Assembly: GCA_036734025.1 (NCBI GenBank)
Contig: DAIMZI010000011.1
Coordinates: forward strand, 30,928 to 94,927
DNA length: 64,000 nucleotides
Source of the DNA: DAIMZI01 sp036734025
GTDB taxonomy: Bacteria; Pseudomonadota; Alphaproteobacteria; Rhizobiales; Rhodomicrobiaceae
Direction: 5' to 3'
Positions 41,461 to 49,313 of the stretch are shown piece by piece; the stretch's first letter is position 1; every line of letters starts with the position of its first letter. The notes under the pieces were generated by a model. It was not told the origin of the DNA. It ran no database searches and was given only the letters and a program-made list of their open reading frames with translations. Position numbers and translations under genes: made by a program.

Positions 41461-42297
41461 CTAGCCGAAGCGCCCGGTGACATAGTCGTGCGTGCGCGAG
41501 ACCTTCGGGTTCACGAACATGTCGTCGGTCTTGCCGAATTCGATAAGCCGGCCGAGATACATGAATGCGGTGTTGTCCGACACGCGCGCGGCCTGCTGCA
41601 TGTTGTGGGTCACGATGACAATCGTGTAGTAGCCCTTGAGAGCGCTGATCAGATCTTCAACCTTAGCTGTGGCGATCGGGTCCAGAGCCGAACATGGCTC
41701 ATCCATCAGCAGCACCTCGGGATCCGACGCAATCGCGCGCGCGATGCAAAGACGCTGCTGCTGACCACCCGAAAGGCTCAGGCCACTTTCCTTGAGCCTC
41801 TCCTTGACCTCATCCCACAGGGCAGCACCCTTCAGAGCATGTTCGCAGGTGTCATCGAGCACGGACCGGCTGGTGATGCCATCTACACGCAAAGGGTACA
41901 CCACATTATCATAGATCGACATGGCGAACGGGTTGGGTTTCTGAAACACCATGCCCATGCGCTTGCGCAGCGCGATCACGTCCATGCCGGTGCGGTAGAT
42001 GTTTTCTGAGCCCACACGGATTTCGCCTGAAATACGCACTTCGTCGATGAGATCGTTCATGCGGTTCAGGCAGCGCAGAAGGGTGCTTTTGCCACAACCC
42101 GACGGACCGATAAGCGCCGTGACCATGCCTTTCTGGATGGACATGTTGATATCATAAAGAGCCTGATCAGAGCCGTACCAGAGATTGAAATCAACGACGT
42201 CAAGCGCAACGCCATCGCTGCCTTCTTTGACATGATAGACTGTCGGATCAATCTTGGTACCTTGCGCGTGTTCCTCAACTACCATGGTGTCGGACAT
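41461..42297 (-). CDS. pstB: phosphate ABC transporter ATP-binding protein PstB
   Basis: A 278-residue ABC ATPase. Walker A GPSGCGKST, signature LSGGQQQRLCIARA, Walker B LLMDEP and the H-loop VTHN are present. The segment FNLWYGSDQALYDIN near residue 40 is typical of PstB. It energises high-affinity phosphate uptake through PstA-PstC. A 25-residue charged leader precedes the domain. It lies 9 bp after pstA. Confidence 0.97.
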   Translation of the reverse strand: MSDTMVVEEHAQGTKIDPTVYHVKEGSDGVALDVVDFNLWYGSDQALYDINMSIQKGMVTALIGPSGCGKSTLLRCLNRMNDLIDEVRISGEIRVGSENIYRTGMDVIALRKRMGMVFQKPNPFAMSIYDNVVYPLRVDGITSRSVLDDTCEHALKGAALWDEVKERLKESGLSLSGGQQQRLCIARAIASDPEVLLMDEPCSALDPIATAKVEDLISALKGYYTIVIVTHNMQQAARVSDNTAFMYLGRLIEFGKTDDMFVNPKVSRTHDYVTGRFG

Positions 42298-42306
42298 TCT
42301 GGTCTC

Positions 42307-44055
42307 CTAAAACTGGCTGGACGCATATTTGCGCTTGAGACTGTTGCGGACATAGATCGCGAGTGAGGTCATCACGACGATCAGAGCGATCAGCAACAAG
42401 GTGGTGACGAACACCATGGGCTTCCCGGCTTCGGAGTTTCGCGACTGGAAGCCCACATCGTAGATGTGAAAGCCCAGGTGCATGAAACTGCGCTCCAGGT
42501 GAATGAATGGCGCAAACCCATCAACCGGCAATTCCGGCGCAAGTTTCACCACGCCGACGAGCATCAGCGGCGCCACCTCGCCCGCGCCGCGCGCCATTGC
42601 CAGGATCATCCCGGTCATGATGCCTGGCATGGCCTTGGGCAACACGATGTTGCGGATGGTCTGCCACTTCGAGGCGCCACAGGCGAGCGAGCCTTCACGC
42701 ATGGAACGCGGCACGGCCGACAGTGCTTCTTCGGAGGCGACGATAACGACAGGCACGGTCAGCAGTGCCAGCGTGAGCGACGACCATAACAAGCCGCCGG
42801 TGCCGAAGGTCGGATTGGGCAGACGCTCCTGGTAGAAAAGCTGGTCGATGCTCGCGCCCATTGTGTAAGCGAAGAAGCCCAGACCGAACACGCCGTAGAC
42901 AATCGACGGCACACCGGCGAGGTTGTTCACCGCAATGCGAACGGCAGACACGATCCTGCCCTGTTTGGCGTACTCGCGCAGATAAAGCGCCGTGACGACG
43001 CCAAAGGGCGCCACGAACACCACCATGATCAGCGTCATGACAACGGTGCCGAAAATCGCCGGCAGCACGCCGCCTTCGGTGTTGGCCTCACGCGGCTCGG
43101 CGGTGAGAAATTCCACCCACCGCGAAATGTAGATACCGATCTGTTCGGGCAGCGATAAGCTATTGGCGGGATAGATGCGCACAACTTCCGACAACGGGAT
43201 CTGCTTGGTGCGGCCATCAACTTCTTGAAATGTAATCTTAGTTCTGGCGTCGGTGGCACGGATCTCGCTGACCTCATCGGCTATCCTCTGATAGTCCTGC
43301 TGATAGCCCTCAATGCGCGCCGTAGCTTCGGCCCTGATCTGATCGGTCTCGGGAGCTTCTCTGCCATAGCGCAGCTCGGCACGGCGAACGCTCAGCCGCT
43401 CGCCCTCGATGTAATAGTTGATGGTGCCGATCTCGCTCTTTTCCAGCCGCCTGATTTCGATGTACCTGGCGCGTGCTTCTTCCTGAAACCTGCGCAATTG
43501 CTCGTACGACATCGAGCTGACGTCGATCTCCTGATCATTGATGATCAGAGAAGAGATGCGGCCAACGAACGGGCCCCACTCCTGGCGCTCGACATAATGA
43601 AAATCTTCCGGGGTTTCGATGGAAGCGACTTCGAAATCGGCAACCCATCTGAAATCTTCATTGTAAAGATCATAGTTGCCGATCCGGTAAAGCGTGCGGT
43701 CGGCGATGTTGAAATTGGCTTCAATTTCGGCCTGGGTCTCCGGGGGCAAAGTGGCCATGCGCTCGGTGCCCACCCGGAAGCTTTCGGAGCGGAACGGTTC
43801 GCCGGCTGTTCTGTTGCCGTCTTTCGTGGTGACGATCTCGATCGGCTTTGGCCAGAAGGTCGAGATGCCGTTATAGACGATCAGGGCGAGAAAGCCGATG
43901 ATCAGCATGATGCCGAGCGCGAGCATGCCGCCGAACGCCCAGAGCGACGGCTCACCGATGGCCGACACGTCGGCTGTGTATTTCCGTAAGGCGCGTGATT
44001 TTGCGTAAGCGCCGTCTTCGCGCGCTTTCCTGTTGTCTTCAGTGGTAACGGTCAT
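42307..44055 (-). CDS. pstA: phosphate ABC transporter permease PstA, long form
   Basis: A 582-residue permease, about twice the usual 290. The first helix is near residues 40-62; a periplasmic insert of about 240 residues (DUF3333-like, with many Glu/Arg helices) follows. The permease core runs from residue 310 on, with the transport motif EALSAVPRSMREGSLACGASKWQTI that docks to PstB. The extended form is known in many Alphaproteobacteria; the insert may contact PstS or long PstC. It lies 15 bp after pstC. Confidence 0.93.
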   Translation of the reverse strand: MTVTTEDNRKAREDGAYAKSRALRKYTADVSAIGEPSLWAFGGMLALGIMLIIGFLALIVYNGISTFWPKPIEIVTTKDGNRTAGEPFRSESFRVGTERMATLPPETQAEIEANFNIADRTLYRIGNYDLYNEDFRWVADFEVASIETPEDFHYVERQEWGPFVGRISSLIINDQEIDVSSMSYEQLRRFQEEARARYIEIRRLEKSEIGTINYYIEGERLSVRRAELRYGREAPETDQIRAEATARIEGYQQDYQRIADEVSEIRATDARTKITFQEVDGRTKQIPLSEVVRIYPANSLSLPEQIGIYISRWVEFLTAEPREANTEGGVLPAIFGTVVMTLIMVVFVAPFGVVTALYLREYAKQGRIVSAVRIAVNNLAGVPSIVYGVFGLGFFAYTMGASIDQLFYQERLPNPTFGTGGLLWSSLTLALLTVPVVIVASEEALSAVPRSMREGSLACGASKWQTIRNIVLPKAMPGIMTGMILAMARGAGEVAPLMLVGVVKLAPELPVDGFAPFIHLERSFMHLGFHIYDVGFQSRNSEAGKPMVFVTTLLLIALIVVMTSLAIYVRNSLKRKYASSQF

Positions 44056-44070
44056 GTGTCGCTGCCTCTA

Positions 44071-46674
44071 CTAAAGCTGGAACGCGCGTTTGCGGAAACG
44101 CTGCCTGATGATCTCGGCGACCGTGTTGATCACGAACGTCATGATGAACAGCGTCAGCGCCGCAAGGAACAACATCCGGTAGTTGGTACCGTCCTTCACC
44201 GCTTCGGGAAGCTCCACGGCGATATTGGCCGACAGCGTGCGCATACCACTGAAGATGTTCCAATCCAGCACCGGTGTGTTGCCCGCCGCCATGACCACGA
44301 TCATGGTCTCGCCAACCGCGCGTCCCATGCCGATCATAACGGCGGCGAAGATGCCGGACATGGCGGTCGGGATGATGATCCACTTTGCGGTCTGCCAAGG
44401 CGTTGCGCCGCTGGCGAGGCTGGCTGAGCGCAGATGCGACGGCACCGAGTTCATGGCGTCCTCTGCAATGGTGTAGATGGTCGGGATAACGGCAAACCCC
44501 ATCACCAGGCCGACCACCAGAGAGTTGCGCTGAATGTAGGTGTCCACTACACCGCCGCGAGGATCGAAACCGATCATGGTCAGGAATTCGGCGACCGCAT
44601 AACTGAGGAAGGCCGCTGTCAGGAACATGAGAAGGAAGCGCGCCATCTCGAAAGAACCGGCGTTCACCTTGGTGTATTCGCGCAGCGCTTCACGGTGGCG
44701 GTTGCCGAAAATGGTGCCAAACACCCACAGTACGACGAAGTAGGACAGCGGCAGCAGCAAAAAGAACATCAGCGGCGTGCCCGTGCCGAAGTCGCCGTTG
44801 ACCCAGGCCTTGAAGTCGCCCTGGAACATCACGCCCTCAACCGATGCGCCTGCCGAATAAGCGACATACAGCGACAGGAGGATGACGACGAACATGAGCC
44901 CGAACTTGGGCAGCCCGTCCAGCCGCAGGGCAAGCCATGGCGGCAGCATCTGCCAGGCGAAGGCTGCAATCATCAAGCCGAGTGGCAAGGCCACGAAAGC
45001 CAGCAGAAAGGCGCTCAGCCAACTTTCGACGATCGGCGCCAATATGAGCGCGGCGATGAAGCCGACCACCACGGTCGGCAGCGACTCCATCATCTCCATC
45101 ACCGGCTTGACCGTGCCGCGCACGCTGCGGTGGACAAATTCGGATGTGTAGATGGCGGCGAGCAAAGAAATGGGAAGGGCGAACAACAGGGCATAGATCG
45201 TGCCCTTGATCGTCCCGAAGATCAGCGGGATGAGGGAATATTTGGCTTCAAAGACATCGGTGCCGGCTGTCGATTGCCATGTGTAGGTTGGCTCCGAGTA
45301 GCCCTCGTACCACAATTGGCCAAACACCGCCGCCAGGGTGATTTCCGGGTGTGCGAAATCGAATGTGTAATAATTAACATTACCATCGTAGTTGACCACG
45401 AGAGCCGCATCAACACGTGGCAGCAACATTATCTTGGTGGTCGACTCGCTTCTTTCTGTCGTGAGCTTTGCGAGCACCTGATCCGAGGTCGTGTGGCGCA
45501 GCCACAAGCCACCGTCGCTATCATATGTCAGCAGCACCTTTGAACGCTGGCTCACGCTGATGCCAGTCACGGCCGCAGACTGCGGCTCATGCGCACGCGC
45601 CAACACCGAACGTTGCCCATCAGGCATGCTCGAATCATCAAGCCTGAAGTAAATGTTGACCTGGCCGAGTTCACCACCGACGACGAGCGCAAGCTCACCA
45701 TTCATGAACGCCATGGAAGTGATGGACGTTCCATCCTGGAAGGCTGGCAATGTCTCGACGAGTTGGGGATTGTTGAAATCGCGTGCATCGAACCGATGCA
45801 ACATACCCTCGTCCGTGCCGACGTAGATAACGTCGGCTGAGCCTCTCATGGCGACGTTCGTCACAACCGTGCCGGATGGCAAAGGCGGAAGCTCGCTGGT
45901 CCTTATCCTGACGGTTTCGGCTCCCGTCAGCAGGTTCCTCTGCACTTCGGCGCGCGACAGCCGCCCGATATTGGCACCATCGAAGGTCACGAAGGAACTG
46001 GTTGGACGTTCAGCCGTCCCGCCGATCCGGTAATCGAGCGCGACGATGGGAAAATCACTGATCTTCTGCGGCTCGCCGATTTCCTTGACTATCGAAATCT
46101 TGCGAACCTGTTCCGGGCTGATCCGGCGATAGATCGTTTGATCAAAGTAAGCATCCGTATCATCCAGACGACGCGCTTCGGATGGGACATCACTCGGACG
46201 GATCACCTCCACATTGAAGCCAACGACACCAAAGCGCAGCGTACCGTCCTCGAACCCGAAACCGATACGATCGCGCAACAGCACAGCGCCAACGGATATC
46301 GCACGCAATCCGTCAAAATCCAGTTGGGTGCGGTCGATCACCTGCTGTGTCGGCAAGTGAATGACATCAATCCTGCCGTCATCTGCAATTCGCGCTGCAA
46401 TGGTGCGGTATTCATCCGCGTTGAGCCAGACAAAATCCTTGGGCGTGACAGAATAACTTTGTTGAGAAAGCACTTTGCCGCTACCAACCAGCGGTGAGGC
46501 GACCTGGACAAGAAAGACCATGATGCCGGCAACGGCCAGAATAACGAGCAAACCACCAACAGTAATCGTATAGCTGGCAATCTTTTCTTTGATGAGAACG
46601 CTTTTGCGCGTGCTCTTGTCGCGCTTGACGATCTGATAAGAGCGTCCTTCGCCCGAACCGCTGGAAGTTGCCAT
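44071..46674 (-). CDS. pstC: phosphate ABC transporter permease PstC, long form
   Basis: An 867-residue permease, much longer than the usual 310-320. One helix near residues 34-57 is followed by about 430 periplasmic residues with repeated strand patterns suggesting a beta-propeller-like fold (for example GSADVIYVGTDEGMLHRFDA, LLTYDSDGGLWLRH). The permease core begins near residue 480, and AEDAMNSVPSHLRSASLASGATPWQTA is the PstB-docking loop. The large periplasmic part is matched by the long PstA. A GAGGTGG ribosome site precedes the ATG. Confidence 0.93.
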   Translation of the reverse strand: MATSSGSGEGRSYQIVKRDKSTRKSVLIKEKIASYTITVGGLLVILAVAGIMVFLVQVASPLVGSGKVLSQQSYSVTPKDFVWLNADEYRTIAARIADDGRIDVIHLPTQQVIDRTQLDFDGLRAISVGAVLLRDRIGFGFEDGTLRFGVVGFNVEVIRPSDVPSEARRLDDTDAYFDQTIYRRISPEQVRKISIVKEIGEPQKISDFPIVALDYRIGGTAERPTSSFVTFDGANIGRLSRAEVQRNLLTGAETVRIRTSELPPLPSGTVVTNVAMRGSADVIYVGTDEGMLHRFDARDFNNPQLVETLPAFQDGTSITSMAFMNGELALVVGGELGQVNIYFRLDDSSMPDGQRSVLARAHEPQSAAVTGISVSQRSKVLLTYDSDGGLWLRHTTSDQVLAKLTTERSESTTKIMLLPRVDAALVVNYDGNVNYYTFDFAHPEITLAAVFGQLWYEGYSEPTYTWQSTAGTDVFEAKYSLIPLIFGTIKGTIYALLFALPISLLAAIYTSEFVHRSVRGTVKPVMEMMESLPTVVVGFIAALILAPIVESWLSAFLLAFVALPLGLMIAAFAWQMLPPWLALRLDGLPKFGLMFVVILLSLYVAYSAGASVEGVMFQGDFKAWVNGDFGTGTPLMFFLLLPLSYFVVLWVFGTIFGNRHREALREYTKVNAGSFEMARFLLMFLTAAFLSYAVAEFLTMIGFDPRGGVVDTYIQRNSLVVGLVMGFAVIPTIYTIAEDAMNSVPSHLRSASLASGATPWQTAKWIIIPTAMSGIFAAVMIGMGRAVGETMIVVMAAGNTPVLDWNIFSGMRTLSANIAVELPEAVKDGTNYRMLFLAALTLFIMTFVINTVAEIIRQRFRKRAFQL

Positions 46675-46690
46675 AACACCACCTCAAAAT

Positions 46691-46722
46691 AAAAAAATGC
46701 ACGGGGAGCAAGACTCCCCGCG
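46691..46722 (-). terminator. terminator-like attenuator between pstS and pstC
   Basis: On the minus strand, CGGGGAG-TCTTG-CTCCCCG forms a 7-pair GC-rich stem (46702-46720), soon followed by seven U (46691-46697): a rho-independent terminator shape. It lies directly after the pstS stop and before the pstC ribosome site. It probably ends part of the transcription or protects the pstS mRNA 3' end, so that PstS is made in excess over the permease. Confidence 0.7.
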
Positions 46723-46739
46723 CAAAGAATAGCAGAAGC

Positions 46740-47732
46740 TCACTTCAGGCCGAAAGCCGCGAGGTCAGCGTCAGCAACAGCCTTGTTGACCGGGAAATAA
46801 CCGTCACGCACGGTACCTTCCTGGCCTTCGATCGAGTAGACGTAGCGGATGAACTCGGCGCGCAGCGGATCGAGCGGCTCGTTCGGGTTCTTGTTGACAT
46901 AAACGTAGAGGAAGCGAGCGATCGGATAATCGCCAGTGGACGCGTCGTCGGCGTTCGGCTCGGCGCATTTGGCGCCTTCCGTAGCGGCGACCTGGATCGG
47001 CTTCACGTCAGCGGTGCGGTAGCCGATGCCCGAATAGCCGATGCCGGCCAGGTCAGAGGCGACGCCCTGAACCACGGTCGAGGAACCCGGCTGCTCTTTC
47101 ACTTCGTCCTTGTAGTCGCCGTCAAACAGGGCGACCGACTTGAAGTAGCCGTAGGTGCCGGAAGCCGAGTTACGGCCATACAGCGAGATCGGCTTGTTGG
47201 CCCAGTCACCAGTCAGGCCAAGCTGGCCCCAGGTGGTGATGTCTTCGGGAAAACCGCCATTGCGACCCTTGGAGAAGACCGCGTCAATCTGCTGAAGGGT
47301 CATGCACTCAAGCGGGTTGTCCTTGTGGACATAAACGGCCAGAGCGTCGATCGCCGAGCGGATCGGGATCGGCTTGTAGCCATATTTTGCTTCGAATTCT
47401 TCTTCTTCGCTCGAACGCATCGGGCGCGACATCGGGCCGAACTGCGCCGTTCCGGCGATCAGCGCGGGCGGAGCCGTTCCCGAACCCTTGCCTTCGATCT
47501 CGATCTTCACGTTCGGATAAGCGGCCTGGAAGCCTTCGCTCCACAGCGTCATCAGGTTGTTCAGCGAGTCCGAACCAATGGACTTCAGGTTGCCGGAGAT
47601 GCCGGAAACCGGCTCGTACTTGCCAAGGCTCTGGTCAACTTCGACCTGGGCGTAAGCAGAAGTCGTGATGCCAAGCGCGAACGCAGCGGCAGCGACGACC
47701 TTTGCCGAACCAGCAAAAGTGATCGTGGTCAT
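46740..47732 (-). CDS. pstS: phosphate-binding protein PstS
   Basis: A 330-residue periplasmic binding protein. The signal peptide (residues 1-28) ends in SAYA-QV. The mature part shows the phosphate-binding blocks SIGSDSLNNLM, EGKGSGTAPPALIAGTAQFGPMSRPM and GRNSASGTYGYFKS. It delivers phosphate to PstC-PstA. An AAGAGGTG ribosome site fits the ATG. First gene of the pst operon, under the Pho box at 47829-47846. Confidence 0.95.
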   Translation of the reverse strand: MTTITFAGSAKVVAAAAFALGITTSAYAQVEVDQSLGKYEPVSGISGNLKSIGSDSLNNLMTLWSEGFQAAYPNVKIEIEGKGSGTAPPALIAGTAQFGPMSRPMRSSEEEEFEAKYGYKPIPIRSAIDALAVYVHKDNPLECMTLQQIDAVFSKGRNGGFPEDITTWGQLGLTGDWANKPISLYGRNSASGTYGYFKSVALFDGDYKDEVKEQPGSSTVVQGVASDLAGIGYSGIGYRTADVKPIQVAATEGAKCAEPNADDASTGDYPIARFLYVYVNKNPNEPLDPLRAEFIRYVYSIEGQEGTVRDGYFPVNKAVADADLAAFGLK

Positions 47733-47828
47733 GTAGTAACACCTCTTTATAGAGTTTAGGGCAGCAAGGCTTTTTCACAGCGCGTTGCACGCTTGCCTCA
47801 CATTGCGGTGCGACATTAACAATTGCGG

Positions 47829-47846
47829 ATGACAGCCGTGTGACAG
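47829..47846 (-). promoter_or_regulatory. Pho box of the pst operon
   Basis: On the minus strand the sequence reads CTGTCAC-ACGG-CTGTCAT: two 7-base direct repeats with 4 bases between, a full match to the PhoB-binding consensus. It lies about 100 bases upstream of the pstS ATG. A TTAATG stretch about 8 bases further downstream could serve as the -10 element. PhoB would replace -35 recognition in phosphate starvation. Confidence 0.85.
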
Positions 47847-47912
47847 TTGAGCGGGGGGCAACAGGGTTCTTCATACGCAGCTTTGCAGGCGGCTTTCAGG
47901 GGCCAGCGCACC

Positions 47913-48422
47913 TTAGGGCGTTACCAGCACCATGGTCGGGCTGGAGGCGGAAAATTCCTGTCCGTCCGCGCCGCGAAACCAGAACCTGCCGACCATCGTG
48001 CCCGTGGCGGTCGGCAATTGAATCCAGCTGCGATAGGTGTAGCTCGAACCGGGCTCGATTGTGGGCTGCTGGCCCAGCACACCCACGCCGGCATAGCGCT
48101 CGACGGCGCCGGTGGCATCGCTGGTTGTCCATTCCCGGCGCAGCAGACGGATGGTGCTATCGCTAGTGTTGGCGAAGCTCACCTCGTAAGACCACAGGAA
48201 GCGGCCCAGCGCCGGCGCTGATTCATCATCCATCCACGAGGGAACTGCTGTAATGGCGACTTCTGCCGCGGATTGATCGGATGCGCTCGCCCGCGGGGAA
48301 ATTATACCTGTGGAAAAGATGGCGCCGGCCAGCCAGAGCAGAGCCAGCGCGATTGCATTGCAAAAACCGGCGAAGCGCGCATCAGGCCGCGTGCGATGAA
48401 ACCGGGTCGGTGAGCACTGCAT
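47913..48422 (-). CDS. ApaG-domain protein with an N-terminal signal-like sequence
   Basis: A 169-residue protein. The C-terminal 120 residues are an ApaG (DUF525) domain: FLWSYEVSFANTSDSTIRLLRREW, VGVLGQQPTIEPGSSYTYRSW and GTMVGRFWFRGADG. Unlike cytoplasmic ApaG, the chosen start brings a basic n-region, a hydrophobic stretch (FCNAIALALLWLAGAIF) and an ASA-type cleavage site, suggesting export. No ATG, GTG or TTG start just before the domain was seen that would remove it. The start lies 41 bp inside the ptsN 3' end. Function is unknown; ApaG folds are immunoglobulin-like. Confidence 0.7.
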   Translation of the reverse strand: MQCSPTRFHRTRPDARFAGFCNAIALALLWLAGAIFSTGIISPRASASDQSAAEVAITAVPSWMDDESAPALGRFLWSYEVSFANTSDSTIRLLRREWTTSDATGAVERYAGVGVLGQQPTIEPGSSYTYRSWIQLPTATGTMVGRFWFRGADGQEFSASSPTMVLVTP

Positions 48423-48846
48423 AGATGGCGTTGCTGTCCTTGGAGCCACGCAATTTCCTCGCCACGTTCGGCTGACGGAACAGCCGCGATATGCGGGCAA
48501 GAGCCTTCAGATGATCCGCGCCAGCGCGTTCCGGCGCCAGAAGCAGGAAAACCAGATCGACGGGCTTTTCGTCGATCGCGTCAAACTCCACGGGCTCATC
48601 AAGGCGGGCGAACAGGCCAACAATGCCCTCCAGCCCGGAGAGGCTGCCATGCGGAATGGCAATGCCATTGCCATAGCCCGTAGAACCAAGGCGCTCACGC
48701 TGCAACAGGGTCTCGAAGATTGCCCGCTGTTCCAGCCCGCTGATCTCCGATGCCCGCGCGGCCAGCGCCTGAAGCAGATGTTTCTTGCTGTTGGCCTTCA
48801 GCGAAGGAATTATTGCGTAAGGCGTGATCAGATCACTTAGATCCAT
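48382..48846 (-). CDS. ptsN: nitrogen-regulatory PTS EIIA protein PtsN
   Basis: A 154-residue EIIA-Ntr protein. The phosphorylated His lies in NGIAIPHGSL near residue 67, and the FARLDEPVEFDAIDEKPVDLVFLLLAP block is typical. PtsN receives phosphate from the PTS-Ntr chain (EI-Ntr, NPr) and signals to potassium, phosphate and stringent-response systems. It belongs with rpoN, but the hpf gene usually between them is not seen. Its 3' end overlaps the ApaG-domain gene. Confidence 0.95.
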   Translation of the reverse strand: MDLSDLITPYAIIPSLKANSKKHLLQALAARASEISGLEQRAIFETLLQRERLGSTGYGNGIAIPHGSLSGLEGIVGLFARLDEPVEFDAIDEKPVDLVFLLLAPERAGADHLKALARISRLFRQPNVARKLRGSKDSNAIYAVLTDPVSSHAA

Positions 48847-49313
48847 GACGCTTCCCTTGTTGTGGCTGCGTGCCCGGCAGCCCTAAGCACCAAGTTTTGC
48901 AGCAGGCGCCAGACCCTGATCCCATATCATCCGATCGGGCGGACAACCTGTCCTGCCATGCAAACGGTGACGCACGAACCTGACAATATCGCGGCGGGAC
49001 GCAAATTTAGCGCCCTTGAGCGCGCCTTATGTTAAAGGCGTCCGGCAATTGTGCCCGAGCCGTCATTTCGGCCCGTCGAATATGTCCACATTCGATATAG
49101 TCTTTTGCCCGGATCGAAAACTGCCGGACGGTAGCCGAGGCCATGAGCCGTGTCAATTTGCTTCCCGGTATGATGTGCTGGTGCGCGTTCAATTTTGTAA
49201 GGCTCAGGGCAACAAATTTGATGCGCACAGGCCGATCCATTCGCGACATTACAGATTTATGACAATATTAGCACAGCAATAACCGTGCCTGAAGCGCCGT
49301 GTGGCCTGGCAGG
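48847..49313. other. 467-base gap between ptsN and rpoN, no gene supported
   Basis: This interval usually holds hpf (ribosome hibernation factor). No frame here shows Hpf motifs. The longest minus-strand frame, 80 codons at 49007-49249, has no family resemblance and no good ribosome site; a plus-strand frame of 88 codons overlaps it and is equally unsupported. The stretch is more AT-rich than its flanks around 49080-49270, consistent with promoter DNA for ptsN. Confidence 0.6.

Noticed and set aside
44434..45543. 369-codon plus-strand frame opposite pstC
   Set aside because: Composition is His/Gln/Arg-rich antisense translation of a membrane protein; no family.
49007..49249. 80-codon frame between rpoN and ptsN considered as a diverged hpf
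   Set aside because: No Hpf motif, and length is below even short Hpf; a competing frame overlaps on the other strand.
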